In this document: positions 5,714 to 14,425 of the stretch, piece by piece | Layout: every line of letters begins with the position of its first letter | Position numbering within the stretch: the stretch's first letter is position 1 | NCBI RefSeq assembly: GCF_000373925.1 | Contig: NZ_KB892795.1 | Location: 1-40,233 of the forward strand | Reading direction: 5' to 3' | Length of the DNA stretch: 40,233 bases | DNA from: Actinopolymorpha alba DSM 45243 | GTDB lineage: Bacteria; Actinomycetota; Actinomycetes; Propionibacteriales; Actinopolymorphaceae | Made by a program: the position numbers and the translations under genes | Notes under the pieces: generated by a model | Told to the model about the DNA's origin: nothing | The model's database searches: none | Seen by the model: the letters and a program-made list of their open reading frames with translations, nothing else

Positions 5714-8700
5714 ATGCCGCTGGATCCCGAGATCGGGCTGGTCGGACGCGACGACATCGTCGCGCTCCTTGACCAGTTCGCCGACCGGCGTCCCCGACAG
5801 GTACTCCCCATCGTCGTCGCCTTCGGCCCGGGCGGCAGCGGCAAGACCACCCTGCTCGACCACGTCCAGCGGCGCTTCGCCGAAGCCCCGGTGGCGCGGG
5901 TCAACCTCGACGACGCCGGCTCGCGCTCGTGTGCGGACCTCCTCGACGTCGTGGTTACCCAACTGCGTGCCTACACCCATCCGCAGTTCGGCCGGTTGAA
6001 GCTGCCCCGGTATGCGCTTGCCCGGGCGGCGCTCGCGGCCACTCCGCCGGCCGACGCGACCACCGACCCGCACCGCCGGGCCCGCGACTTCATCATCGGC
6101 CGCCTGACCAACCTGCGCGGCATGGCGGACGCGGTGGCGTCGGTAGCCGACGAAGCCCCACCTGTACGAGGACTCGGCCGGGCGCTCCAGCCGTTCCTTC
6201 GTTGGCTGGTGACGCTCGCCGTCCTCGCGCCGGCGCGGCTGCGGTGGCTCTTCGGCGCGACCTTCGGTGCGACCACCGGATGGTACGAACACGTCGCAGG
6301 TGGCCGGCTACTCGGCCTGCGCGGCGCGAAGATCGACTCGGTGATCGTGGGGATCTGGCAGGCCGCGGGCACCGACGAGCCGCGCGACGCACAGAAACTC
6401 GACCGGCTCCTGGTGTGGGCGCTGCAGGCCGACCTGCGCGCGGCGTACCGGCGACACCGGCACCGCAAGGTCAACTGCGTCCTCCTCCTCGACGGTGCCG
6501 ACCTGCTGTCTGACGTTGGCTACACGCTCTACCCGCGCGGTGTCGATGCGCCGGTGCCGCCGGTGACCGACGTGCTGCGGCTGCTGGCGGAGGTCCGGCT
6601 GGAGGAGCCCGACACACCTCTGCTCGTCGTCGCGACCAAGCAACAGGCGGCTCCGCTGCCGACGGCCGCCCCCGAGCCCGCTCCGCGCTCGGGCGAGCGG
6701 CTGGAGGACAGCGGGACCCGGGTGGCCAGGTCGAGGTACGCCAGCTGGCGGGAGTCCTTCGAGCGGGCCCGGCGCGGTCGGCCCGAGCCGGAGGCGGCGT
6801 ACCTCACCGTCCCGCTCCGGAGGTTCACCCTCGACCAGACCCGGCAGTTCCTCGCCGAGTGGAACTCCGCCCGCTCCAGTCCGGTGGAGTCGAGGGTGCT
6901 CGTCGAGGAGATGTACGAGGTGACCCACGGCCATCCGCTCGCGGTCCGGCTGGCCACCCAGTTGGTCGACCTGCGGTACCGGCGTACCAGCGTCCTCCCG
7001 TCGATCAGGGCGATGTTCGGCGAGCGGGTCCCGGCCGGTGAGCCGACCGCCGATCCGAACGAAACCGTCGGCGACTACCTTCTCCTGCGCTTCCTGCAGC
7101 GGTTCCGGGCCAGCACTGACGGCTCAGAACGCGGCCGGACGCAGGAGCTGCTGGCCCGGCTGGCGGCCCCGCGGCGGCTGGACGTCGAGACGGTCGCGGT
7201 GCTCGCGAACGACTACCGGTCCGCCGACGATCTGTGGGATCGGCTGGCGATGCTGAGCTTCACCGAACGCACCAGCGACCCGGGCACGCTCGTCCTGCAT
7301 CCCCTGCTGCGTGACCTGCTCGTCGGCCGGCTGGCGGAGCAGACCGAGCCGCAGGGCGGCCCGTCGTACACCGCCGTCCACGAGCTGCTCAGGGCCTATT
7401 ACAAGGATCTCCGGCGGGAGACCGACTACCTCTACCACGCGCTCGCCCTCGGCGACTTCCACCTGGTGGCGACCCGGCTCCACGAGCGGATCAGGCGCCG
7501 GGACTGGCACTGCCTCACGGAGCTCTCAGACGTCGTGACGGCTCCCATGTCGGTGACGAGCCGGGTCGGGATGGCGCAGAAGCTGCGGGCAAGACTGCAG
7601 GGCATCAGGGCGACCGACGCCATCGGCAAGCTCTTCCGGCCCGACGTGGTGCGCCTCGAGGCCGTCGTGATGGCTTCGTGGTCGCTGCACTCGAGTACGA
7701 GCCCGCTCCGCCGTACGCCTGACCAGTTCGAACGCGTCGTGGCGGCGTACGTCCTGCTCGGCCGGCCGGGGGAGGCGGCCCTGGAGGAGACGCTGAGCAG
7801 GTACCGCCGGCTGCAGCGGGCCGCTGAGGAAAACCGCCCGGCCGCCCCCGCACCACCGCTGCCGGCGTACTGCCGCGGCGAGCCCGAGCCGGCGCGGCCC
7901 TACCCGAAGGTCTTTCCACCCCGCGACACCGGCCGCCGCCTGGTGTTGGGTGGCGCGCTGCTCCTGATCGTGGGGTACGCCGGCATCTACGCCCAGCAGG
8001 CGGTGCTCCACTGCAACCCGTTCGGTCCCCTGCAGGTGAGGCCCATCGTCAGCGGCGTGCTCGACGACAGTCGCGCGCTGTCCAAGGAAGGCGATGGTCA
8101 GTGCATCGGCGTCACCGACCGGCCGGGCGCCTTCGCCCACGGCCACGAGCTGCTGGGGGACGATGTCGAGGTCGCCGAGCTGAGCCGGCTCATCGGCGAG
8201 CAGAACGCCCAGGTGATCGCGGAGAGCCGGACGCCCGGTGGCCGCCCCTACGTCACGGTCGTGGTGGCGACCATGCTCAGCTCCGCCGACGAGGGCCCGC
8301 AGCGCGACCTTTCGGCCGGGGTCAACGAGCTACGCGGCGCCTACCTCGCGCAGCGGGAGTGGAACCGCTTCGACACCCCGATCCTCCAACCGAGCACCCT
8401 GCTGCGCGTCGTCCTCGCCAACTTCGGTGGCAACTCCGTCTACGCCGGGGACACGGCACGGCAGATCCGCCGGCTGGCCGAGCGGGATCCCACCATGATC
8501 GCCGTCGCCGGCATGGGACAGACCCGCGACTCCACCGTCGAGGCGGCCGGGATCCTCGGAACCCCCGGATCAGACGGGCCGGGCATCCCCATGGTCGGGT
8601 CCGTGCCCTCCGGCACCGGTTTCGTCGGCAAGCCCTACTTCCTGCGGGTCGCGCCCTCCAACGACCGTCAGGCGGAGGTCGCCATCGACTTCGCGGCCAG

Positions 8701-9553
8701 CGATCGGCGGTTGCGTGGGCGGACGCCGTTCCTGGTGTTCGACAAGGCCGACCAGTACAGCGCCGACCTCGTGGAGAAGTACGAGAACCACCTACAGGCC
8801 GAGCAGCGCCGGACAGACCCTCGGCTCGGTCCGCCGGCCGAGATGAACTACGAGGCCGACTCCAACAACACCGCCCAGTCCCTGCAGCAGCGGGTCACCG
8901 AGATCTGCCAGCGGTCCGAGCGGCCGCTGATTCTGTACGCCGGGCGCAGCAACGAGATGCCCACGCTGCTCGACGAACTCAGCCGCAGCACCTGCGGCGA
9001 CCAGGCGGTGGTCCTCGGCGGCGACGACCTCTCCCAGCTCGAGACGGCCGACTTCAGGGACCTTGCCGGGCGGGAGGAGTACGTCAACGGGCGGCTCTTC
9101 TTCACGACGTTCGCACCGACCCTGGACGGCTGGGCGAAGATCCGGGGTGGGAGCGCGAACGTCGACCCGTGGGTACGCCGCTTCTTCGCCGACTACGAAA
9201 GCCAGCAACGCACGCCCGGAGGCCCCAGCGCGAAGGCGTTCCGGTCACGACCCAACGGCCACATCATCCTCGCGTACGACGCGCTCCGCCTGATCATGAC
9301 CGGTGTCGACCGGCTCACAACGACCACGTCCGACCGGCCGGTCGATCGCGGCGCGGTGTTCGACACGCTGCGAGACACCACGGGTCTCACCGCGTACCCC
9401 GGGGTCGGCGGTTGGGTCGACTTCGGGTCACCGGACCCGGCGGTGCCCCACGTCGGCGCTGACCCGAAGGGGAAGCTCGTCGTCGTTCAGGAAGTGGTCC
9501 GGACGGCGGGCAACAACCTCGAGTCGCGGTATCAGTTCAGCGAGGGTTCGTGA
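5714..9553 (+). CDS. Predicted transmembrane receptor: STAND-like ATPase fused to a type-1 periplasmic-binding domain
   Basis: This 1279-residue protein has three parts. Residues 1-740 should be cytosolic. They carry a Walker A, G38-PGGSGKT-T46, after VGRDDIVALLDQF; a Walker B, VLLLDGADLL (about 255-264); a GHPLA motif near 405, typical of STAND ATPases; and then a region that looks like a winged helix plus helical repeats. Next comes one hydrophobic helix, LVLGGALLLIVGYAGIYA (about 742-760), with Arg on its N-terminal side, which predicts N-in/C-out. Residues 770-1279 resemble branched-chain amino acid receptors of the type-1 PBP fold (VTVVVATML, LRGAYLAQREWN, GIPMVGSVPSGTGF, PYFLRVAPSNDRQAE). 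Two Cys pairs (HCNPF/GQCIG and EICQR/STCGD) lie only in the outside part and could form disulfides. A ligand outside might gate ATP-driven assembly inside. The ATG is preceded by GGTGGGGGA; a GTG at 5678 is possible. Effector and ligand are unknown. Confidence 0.8.
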   Translation: MPLDPEIGLVGRDDIVALLDQFADRRPRQVLPIVVAFGPGGSGKTTLLDHVQRRFAEAPVARVNLDDAGSRSCADLLDVVVTQLRAYTHPQFGRLKLPRYALARAALAATPPADATTDPHRRARDFIIGRLTNLRGMADAVASVADEAPPVRGLGRALQPFLRWLVTLAVLAPARLRWLFGATFGATTGWYEHVAGGRLLGLRGAKIDSVIVGIWQAAGTDEPRDAQKLDRLLVWALQADLRAAYRRHRHRKVNCVLLLDGADLLSDVGYTLYPRGVDAPVPPVTDVLRLLAEVRLEEPDTPLLVVATKQQAAPLPTAAPEPAPRSGERLEDSGTRVARSRYASWRESFERARRGRPEPEAAYLTVPLRRFTLDQTRQFLAEWNSARSSPVESRVLVEEMYEVTHGHPLAVRLATQLVDLRYRRTSVLPSIRAMFGERVPAGEPTADPNETVGDYLLLRFLQRFRASTDGSERGRTQELLARLAAPRRLDVETVAVLANDYRSADDLWDRLAMLSFTERTSDPGTLVLHPLLRDLLVGRLAEQTEPQGGPSYTAVHELLRAYYKDLRRETDYLYHALALGDFHLVATRLHERIRRRDWHCLTELSDVVTAPMSVTSRVGMAQKLRARLQGIRATDAIGKLFRPDVVRLEAVVMASWSLHSSTSPLRRTPDQFERVVAAYVLLGRPGEAALEETLSRYRRLQRAAEENRPAAPAPPLPAYCRGEPEPARPYPKVFPPRDTGRRLVLGGALLLIVGYAGIYAQQAVLHCNPFGPLQVRPIVSGVLDDSRALSKEGDGQCIGVTDRPGAFAHGHELLGDDVEVAELSRLIGEQNAQVIAESRTPGGRPYVTVVVATMLSSADEGPQRDLSAGVNELRGAYLAQREWNRFDTPILQPSTLLRVVLANFGGNSVYAGDTARQIRRLAERDPTMIAVAGMGQTRDSTVEAAGILGTPGSDGPGIPMVGSVPSGTGFVGKPYFLRVAPSNDRQAEVAIDFAASDRRLRGRTPFLVFDKADQYSADLVEKYENHLQAEQRRTDPRLGPPAEMNYEADSNNTAQSLQQRVTEICQRSERPLILYAGRSNEMPTLLDELSRSTCGDQAVVLGGDDLSQLETADFRDLAGREEYVNGRLFFTTFAPTLDGWAKIRGGSANVDPWVRRFFADYESQQRTPGGPSAKAFRSRPNGHIILAYDALRLIMTGVDRLTTTTSDRPVDRGAVFDTLRDTTGLTAYPGVGGWVDFGSPDPAVPHVGADPKGKLVVVQEVVRTAGNNLESRYQFSEGS

Positions 9554-9566
9554 CGGTCGCGCGTCA

Positions 9567-9598
9567 GAGGTCGCGGGCTGCGCTCTCCGCGCGACCTC
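9567..9598. terminator. Bidirectional terminator between convergent genes
   Basis: GAGGTCGCG (9567-9575) and CGCGACCTC (9590-9598) form a perfect 9-base stem with a 14-base loop. It fills the 45-base gap between the stop of the receptor gene and the stop of the minus-strand epimerase gene. Confidence 0.65.
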
Positions 9599-10543
9599 CT
9601 AGACGAGCTCTGGATGGTCGCGGAACCACGCGATGGTGCGGCGCAGTCCGTCCTCGACCGCGACCTTGGGCTCCCACCCGAGCACGTCCCGCGCCTGCGC
9701 GATGTCGGGTTGGCGTACCCGCGGATCGTCCTCGGGGCGTGGGATGAAGTGGATGTCAGACGCCGATCCGGTGAGCTCCCTGACCCACTGGGCGAGCTCG
9801 AGGACCGAGAGTTCGTGCGGGTTGCCGAGATTCATCGGGCCCGGATGGTCGGAGTGCGCCATCCGCAGGATGCCTTCGACCATGTCGTCGACGTAGCAGA
9901 TCGAGCGCGTCTGGCTGCCGTCGCCGGCGACGGTGAGTGGCTCACCGCGCAGTGCCTGCCGGACGAAGGTGGGGATGGCCCGCCCGTCGTTAGGGCGCAG
10001 CCTCGGGCCGAACGTGTTGAAGATCCGGACGATCGCGGTGTCGAGCCCGTGCGTGGAGCGGTAGGCCATGGTGAGGGCCTCGGCGAACCGCTTGGCCTCG
10101 TCGTAGACCCCGCGCGGGCCGACGGGATTGACGTTCCCCCAGTAGGTCTCCGGCTGGGGGTGGACCAGGGGATCGCCGTACGCCTCGGAGGTCGAGGCGA
10201 GCACGAAACGCGCGCCCTTCTCGCGGGCGAGCCCGAGCGCGTGGAGGGTGCCGATCGAACCCACCTTGAGCGTGTGGATCGGCAGCTGGAGGTAGTCGAT
10301 CGGGGACGCTGGTGAGGCGAAGTGCAACACCATGTCGACCGGACCGACGACGTGTATGTAGTCGGTCACATCGCAGCGCACGAGGCGGAATCCCGCCTGC
10401 TCGATGAGATGTGCGACGTTGTCGGGTCGGCCGGTGAGGAAGTTGTCGAGGCAGACAACCTCGTAGTCCTCAGCCAGCAGGCGTTCGCACAGGTGACTGC
10501 CGATGAAGCCGGCCCCGCCGGTGACGACTGCCCGACCTGCCAT
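9599..10543 (-). CDS. UDP-glucuronate decarboxylase (UDP-xylose synthase)-like SDR
   Basis: This 314-residue extended short-chain dehydrogenase has the NAD-binding glycine motif [11 protein letters not shown] (8-18), the [11 protein letters not shown] cofactor segment and the catalytic set T118-S-E with Y147-x3-K151 (VYDEAKR). The blocks [25 protein letters not shown] and [14 protein letters not shown] are those of UDP-xylose synthases rather than of dTDP-glucose dehydratases or GalE. It should convert UDP-glucuronate to UDP-xylose using tightly bound NAD. A GAAGGA lies 11 bases before the ATG. It is divergent from the sugar transferase gene and shares its 220-base upstream region. UDP-glucose dehydrogenase, which would provide the substrate, is not in the window. 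Confidence 0.88.
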   Translation of the reverse strand: MAGRAVVTGGAGFIGSHLCERLLAEDYEVVCLDNFLTGRPDNVAHLIEQAGFRLVRCDVTDYIHVVGPVDMVLHFASPASPIDYLQLPIHTLKVGSIGTLHALGLAREKGARFVLASTSEAYGDPLVHPQPETYWGNVNPVGPRGVYDEAKRFAEALTMAYRSTHGLDTAIVRIFNTFGPRLRPNDGRAIPTFVRQALRGEPLTVAGDGSQTRSICYVDDMVEGILRMAHSDHPGPMNLGNPHELSVLELAQWVRELTGSASDIHFIPRPEDDPRVRQPDIAQARDVLGWEPKVAVEDGLRRTIAWFRDHPELV

Positions 10544-10763
10544 GGATCCGCCGTCCTTCCACGTCTACGGTGTGTCATCCGGGTGTCCGTTAGGCACTGG
10601 ATGTCGGACAATAGCTCTTTGCGGTCTACGGCTGTGACGCCCGCCCTTGACCGATCTGCGCAGAGCCTCCAGGATATTCCGGCCTTCCGAAACCGCCGGC
10701 AACCGGACAGCCCCGTGGTACGTAGTACGAATACGACGTTCGGGGGGACGGACAAACAACAAA

Positions 10764-12287
10764 ATGGTGACTTTGAGGGAACTCGACGAGACGCGCCGTG
10801 GTCATGAGGCTCTGGGTGGACCCACCGTCCTCGCCGATCGGGGTGCTACGAACCGCGAACGCATGCTCTTCGCGGGTGCGGTGGTCGTCCTGGATTTATT
10901 GCTCCTCGCGGTGGGCGGGATCGTCGCCGCGATGTTTCGATTCGGCGTGGTCGAGTCCCAGATCGCTGGTGCGTGGCGGGGCAGCAACCTCGGCGGTGTC
11001 TCGTACACGACGGTGGCGCTCGGGCTCACCGCGGTGTGGATGGTGGTGCTCGCGTTCCGCGGCGCCTATTCCCCGCGCATCTTCGGTGCCGGTGCCGACG
11101 AGTTCAAGCTCGTCGTGAGCAGCAGCGTGCTGACGGCTGGGCTCGTGGCCATCGTCTGCTACCTGGGCAAGATCGAGCTGTCCCGGGGCTTCCTCGCCGC
11201 GGCCTTCCCGCTCGGGGCGGTGCTGCTGTTGGCGGGCCGGTTCGGCGTTCGCAAGTGGTTGCAACGGCAGCGCAGACGTGACCGGCTGGTTCATCGCGTG
11301 CTGCTGGTCGGCATGCCGGCCGGGGTGGCGGAGCTACTCGAGATCATGCGGCGGGAACCCAAGATGGGCTTCTCTGTCGTCGGTGCCTGCCTGCCCCGGT
11401 TGTCCAAGGACCCGGGCGATGAGGTGGCGGACGCCTCGTTGCCCATCCTGGGCTATCTCGACGAGGTGCGTTCCGCGGTCGAGCGGTCCGGTGCCGACAC
11501 CGTGGTCGTCAGCGCGCTCCCGGGTCGGTCGTCCCGGCTGCTGCGCCGGCTCTCGTGGTCGCTGGAAGGGCTGGGCGTCGACCTGGTCGTCGTACCAAGC
11601 CTCACCGATGTGGCCGGGCCGCGGATCCACGTACGCCCGGTCGCCGGGCTTCCGCTGCTGCACGTCGAGGAGCCGGAGTTCGGTGGCGCCCGCCGGATCG
11701 TCAAGGCCATCTTCGACTGGGTCGGCGCCGTCGTACTCACCGTCCTCGCCCTGCCGGTCGTGGCGGCGATCGCGGTGGCCATCAAGCTGGACGACCGCGG
11801 GCCGGTCTTTCTCCGGCAGACCCGCGTCGGCGTGCACGGCAAGGAGTTCCCGTGCTTCAAGTTCCGGTCGATGGTGGTCGACGCGGAGCAGCGCCTGTCC
11901 GAGTTGCGGGCGGCGAACGAGCACGACGGCGTGTTGTTCAAGATTCGCGACGACCCGCGGATCACCCGGGTGGGTCGAGTCATCCGCAAACTCTCCCTTG
12001 ACGAGCTTCCCCAACTCCTCAACGTGGTGCGCGGCGAGATGAGCCTCGTGGGCCCGCGGCCGCCGTTGCCGAGCGAGGTGGCGCAGTACGGCGAGGACGT
12101 ACGCCGCCGGTTGCTCGTCAGGCCCGGCATCACCGGGCTGTGGCAGGTCTCGGGCCGGTCGAACCTCTCCTGGGACGACTCGGTACGCCTCGACCTCTAC
12201 TACGTGGAGAACTGGTCGCTCTCGACCGACCTGGTGATCCTGGCCAAGACCCTGGGCGCCGTCGTGAGCCGTAACGGCGCCTACTGA
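10764..12287 (+). CDS. Polyprenyl-phosphate sugar-1-phosphate transferase (WbaP/ExoY type)
   Basis: This 507-residue membrane enzyme should start a polysaccharide by moving hexose-1-phosphate from a nucleotide sugar to undecaprenyl phosphate. Four N-terminal membrane helices start near residue 34 (LFAGAVVVLDLLLLAVGGIV). They are followed by a cytosolic Rossmann-like domain (RVLLVGMPAGVAELLEIM), a fifth hydrophobic segment (about 317-340) and the catalytic domain. The catalytic domain shows KFRSMVVDAE, KLSLDELPQLLNVVRGEMSL, VGPRPPLP and RPGITGLWQVSGRSN. The ATG at 10764 has only a GGGGGG-type site about 12 bases ahead; a further upstream in-frame start would be inside the divergent spacer, and an ATG at 10863 would lose part of the basic N-terminus. 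It probably initiates the surface polymer made by the 24.7-38.9 kb operon. The sugar is not predictable. Confidence 0.9.
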   Translation: MVTLRELDETRRGHEALGGPTVLADRGATNRERMLFAGAVVVLDLLLLAVGGIVAAMFRFGVVESQIAGAWRGSNLGGVSYTTVALGLTAVWMVVLAFRGAYSPRIFGAGADEFKLVVSSSVLTAGLVAIVCYLGKIELSRGFLAAAFPLGAVLLLAGRFGVRKWLQRQRRRDRLVHRVLLVGMPAGVAELLEIMRREPKMGFSVVGACLPRLSKDPGDEVADASLPILGYLDEVRSAVERSGADTVVVSALPGRSSRLLRRLSWSLEGLGVDLVVVPSLTDVAGPRIHVRPVAGLPLLHVEEPEFGGARRIVKAIFDWVGAVVLTVLALPVVAAIAVAIKLDDRGPVFLRQTRVGVHGKEFPCFKFRSMVVDAEQRLSELRAANEHDGVLFKIRDDPRITRVGRVIRKLSLDELPQLLNVVRGEMSLVGPRPPLPSEVAQYGEDVRRRLLVRPGITGLWQVSGRSNLSWDDSVRLDLYYVENWSLSTDLVILAKTLGAVVSRNGAY

Positions 12288-12314
12288 GCTCCGGGGCCCC
12301 TTACCTTGCCGAGC

Positions 12315-12356
12315 TGTCATAGGTTTCTCGGTCTGTTAGCCGAGAAACCTATGACA
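12315..12356. terminator. Perfect 17-bp hairpin after the sugar transferase gene
   Basis: TGTCATAGGTTTCTCGG (12315-12331) is exactly complementary to 12340-12356, with an 8-base loop. It starts 27 bases after the stop codon. The low-GC stem stands out from the surroundings. No U run follows, so it may act as a terminator, an RNA 3' end stabiliser or a small transposable palindrome. Confidence 0.65.
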
Positions 12357-12407
12357 ACTTCTGCCAAGGGGCGATCGCGCAGAGCGAGCGATCCTTGAGC
12401 GGGTCAT

Positions 12408-12471
12408 GATCAACTTGTAGAAATCGCCCACAATCCGCCGCGCGAAGCGTGGGCGATTCTGCAAGTTGATC
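12408..12471. repeat. Long imperfect palindrome with AAGTTGATC ends (copy 1)
   Basis: The arms at 12408-12431 and 12449-12471 pair over about 22 positions with one mismatch and one bulge (GATCAACTTG...ATCGCCCAC). The outer 9 bases, GATCAACTT/AAGTTGATC, recur in the palindrome at 12637-12710. Confidence 0.65.
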
Positions 12472-12636
12472 TTGAATGAGTCGCGAGTCGTCCGGTTCGT
12501 GAGACAACGGGCCGCCGCGGGGACGCGGGCGTAGAGCAGTGGAGCTTTGTCGGTGCTCCGCATGGGGAAATGCTCCACTGCCTGGCCCGATTGTCCACCT
12601 AGCGCCGAGGGTTCCTCCTCGTCCCCGTGCATCCGC

Positions 12637-12710
12637 GAAGTTGATCAACGGTGCTGGTTCGGGCGTTTCGCCGCTGCGGACGTCCGGTTCCGCAGCCGTA
12701 GATCAACTTC
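12637..12710. repeat. Long imperfect palindrome with GAAGTTGATC ends (copy 2)
   Basis: GAAGTTGATCAACGGTGCTG (12637-12656) pairs with 12691-12710 at 17 of 20 positions. An alternative inner hairpin GCTGCGGA/TTCCGCAGC is also possible. No gene is seen in the 12288-12854 spacer around it; the spacer consists largely of hairpins. Confidence 0.6.
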
Positions 12711-12747
12711 ACCCGACCGGATTCAGAAGAACCGTCGCCCAAGGCGA

Positions 12748-12765
12748 GGGGTTTTGAATAACCCC
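12748..12765. terminator. Short hairpin GGGGTT-N6-AACCCC
   Basis: Six perfect pairs with a 6-base AT-rich loop. It lies 12 bases from the larger hairpin at 12777-12816, making a double stem behind the LCP gene. Confidence 0.4.
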
Positions 12766-12776
12766 GGATATGGGTC

Positions 12777-12816
12777 GGGGGCACCCTTGGCCAGTACAGC
12801 CGTACGAGGGTGCCCC
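12777..12816 (-). terminator. Hairpin terminator, copy 2 of a recurrent element
   Basis: On the minus strand it reads GGGGCACCCTCGTACGGC, then a 5-base variable loop, TGGCC, 2 bases and GGGTGCCCC. This is the same as 5520-5560 apart from the loop and two bases. It lies 38 bases after the LCP stop codon, matching the 32-base spacing of copy 1 in the same orientation. Confidence 0.7.
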
Positions 12817-12854
12817 GAGCCAACGAGACCGTGCGGGGTACGTGCTAAAGGGAT

Positions 12855-13973
12855 TCAGCGCACCTGGTCACCCAGGACTTCATCTTTGCCGTTGGACTGC
12901 AGCCAGTCGCCCACCTTGTCGTCGCGGATCGCCTTCCACAGCGTGTCGCACTTCGCGTCGTCGAGGTAGACCACTGACTGGCTGCCCTCCATGCCGGTGC
13001 CGCGGGTCGGGGCGGTCATGAAGGTCACATTGCCGGGTCGCAGGTCGCGCATCTGCAGGGCGAGCGAGCGCATCTGGCCGGTGGTGAACTCCTCATCGAC
13101 CGAGAGGTTCTGGGTGATCGCGTCGAGCGCCCGGGCGAGCTTCACCGGATTGGTGATGGTGCCGTTGGAGAGGGTCTGACGCATCAGCGAGCGGAGGAAG
13201 TTCTGTTGCCGGGCGATCCGGTCGAAGTCGCCGCGCTTGAGGTGCTTGCGCTCGCGTACGTAGTCGAGCGCCTCTTCACCCGACAGGGTGTGGGGACCGG
13301 CGGGATAGTACTTACCGCTGGCGAACCGCGTGTTCTTGTCGAAGGTCATCTCGACCCCGCCGAGCGCGTCGGTGAGTGCCTTGAAGCCGGTCCAGTCGAT
13401 CACGGCGAGGTGGTCCATACGGAGCCCGGTGAGCTTCTCGACCGTCTCGATGTAGAGCGGCGGACCGCCGAAGGAGTACGCGGCGTTGATTTTGTTCTTG
13501 CCGCTCCGGCCAGGAATGTCGACCCACGAGTCGCGGGGGAGCGAGATGAGGTAGGCGCCCTTACGGTCACCGGTGATGTGCAGGACCATGATCGTGTCGC
13601 TGCGCTGCCCACCGCTCTGCCACGCGTCACCCTTGCCGGCGCCGGTGGTGCCGTCCTCCGAGTCGGAGCGCGCGTCGCTGCCCGCCATCAGGATATTGAT
13701 CGCGTTGGCGCCGGTGCCGCCCGTGGGCTTTTTGGGTCGCGCCTCCTCGTTGAGCTGGGAGAACGCCGGGACCCGGTCGACCTGTCCGCCGAGCTTCTCT
13801 GAGACGAGGTAGCCGGTCAGGACTGTGCCGCCGCCGAGCATGAGGACCAGCGAGAGCAGGATCAGCAGCGTGGTCCTGGTGCGGTCCTTGCGTCGTCGAC
13901 GATGGCTGCTGGCCTGTCGGTCGTCGCTCATGTGGATCGAGCGGAGCTCGTCATCGCTGCGGTAGTTGCTCAT
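12855..13973 (-). CDS. LytR-CpsA-Psr (LCP) family wall-polymer ligase
   Basis: This 372-residue protein has a charged cytosolic N-terminus (RRRRKDR), one membrane helix (TLLILLSLVLMLGGGTVLTGYL, about 35-57) and an outside LCP domain. Conserved LCP blocks are INILMAGSDAR, RSDTIMVLHI, YLISLPRDSWVDIPG, KINAAYSFGG, GVEMTF and GEEALDYVRERKHLKRGDFDRIARQQNFL. The Arg and Asp residues in these blocks bind the pyrophosphate of the polyprenyl-linked glycan and Mg in known members. It should transfer a finished lipid-linked polymer to peptidoglycan or another wall acceptor, and is the likely attachment enzyme for the polysaccharide encoded further right. No LytR C-terminal domain is visible; the protein ends soon after the LCP fold. 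ATG at 13973 is used; a second Met at residue 15 is an alternative. Confidence 0.92.
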   Translation of the reverse strand: MSNYRSDDELRSIHMSDDRQASSHRRRRKDRTRTTLLILLSLVLMLGGGTVLTGYLVSEKLGGQVDRVPAFSQLNEEARPKKPTGGTGANAINILMAGSDARSDSEDGTTGAGKGDAWQSGGQRSDTIMVLHITGDRKGAYLISLPRDSWVDIPGRSGKNKINAAYSFGGPPLYIETVEKLTGLRMDHLAVIDWTGFKALTDALGGVEMTFDKNTRFASGKYYPAGPHTLSGEEALDYVRERKHLKRGDFDRIARQQNFLRSLMRQTLSNGTITNPVKLARALDAITQNLSVDEEFTTGQMRSLALQMRDLRPGNVTFMTAPTRGTGMEGSQSVVYLDDAKCDTLWKAIRDDKVGDWLQSNGKDEVLGDQVR

Positions 13974-14412
13974 CGGCGTCCTTGGTCCTCGTACCCGTGG
14001 GCCTCGGGCGGCTGCCCCATCCGGCGGAATCCTTCGGTGAATCGTTCAGTAAACACTGACGCGTGACGGTCCAGCCCGGTTGTCTCAAGAACGCGTCGGG
14101 ACACCGCAGTGTGGTTCCGGCCCCGCCCGGGCCCACCCCCGCGGGGTGGTTCGGGCCCCACCCAATGGCGCGGGTGGTCAGGTATGCGGGATCAGCTGGC
14201 GCACTGCCGCCTGGCGGCAACGCTCCGACCCGCGGGCACCGGTCCCTTCACGGTCTTGTACGTCAGCATGCCGGTCACATGGTACGCGGGCCTTTGCGGA
14301 CATATCCTCCTGATCAGGTCGACGGGTCTGTGACCGGGCCGCCGACTCCGTGGTCACGGTGGCGCGCCCACGCCGCGGACAGCCCCCGGTCTGTGTGAGC
14401 GGCGGGCGCTTC
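13974..14412. other. Spacer with several inverted repeats upstream of the LCP gene
   Basis: No convincing gene is seen. It holds TCAGT-AAAC-ACTGA (14046-14059), a possible operator for the LCP gene; a core-less copy of the dispersed repeat (14109-14163); TGCCGCC-T-GGCGGCA (14205-14219); and distant 9-base arms CCGGTCACA/TGTGACCGG (14271-14279, 14329-14337). Confidence 0.5.
14109..14163 (-). repeat. Dispersed GC-rich repeat, copy lacking its hairpin core
   Basis: On the minus strand the flanks GGGGGTGGGCCC and GGGGCCGGAACCACAC are present as in the full copies, but the central 19 bases containing GGGCGAAGCCC are missing. A second partial flank (GTGGTTCGGGCCCCACCC on the plus strand) follows. 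Confidence 0.55.
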
Positions 14413-14418
14413 TAGACT
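14413..14418 (+). promoter_or_regulatory. -10 TAGACT, leaderless promoter of the small membrane protein
   Basis: TAGACT ends seven bases before the GTG at 14426. The string TAGACTCTC is repeated ahead of the fur gene at 15120. Confidence 0.5.
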
Positions 14419-14425
14419 CTCTCGT

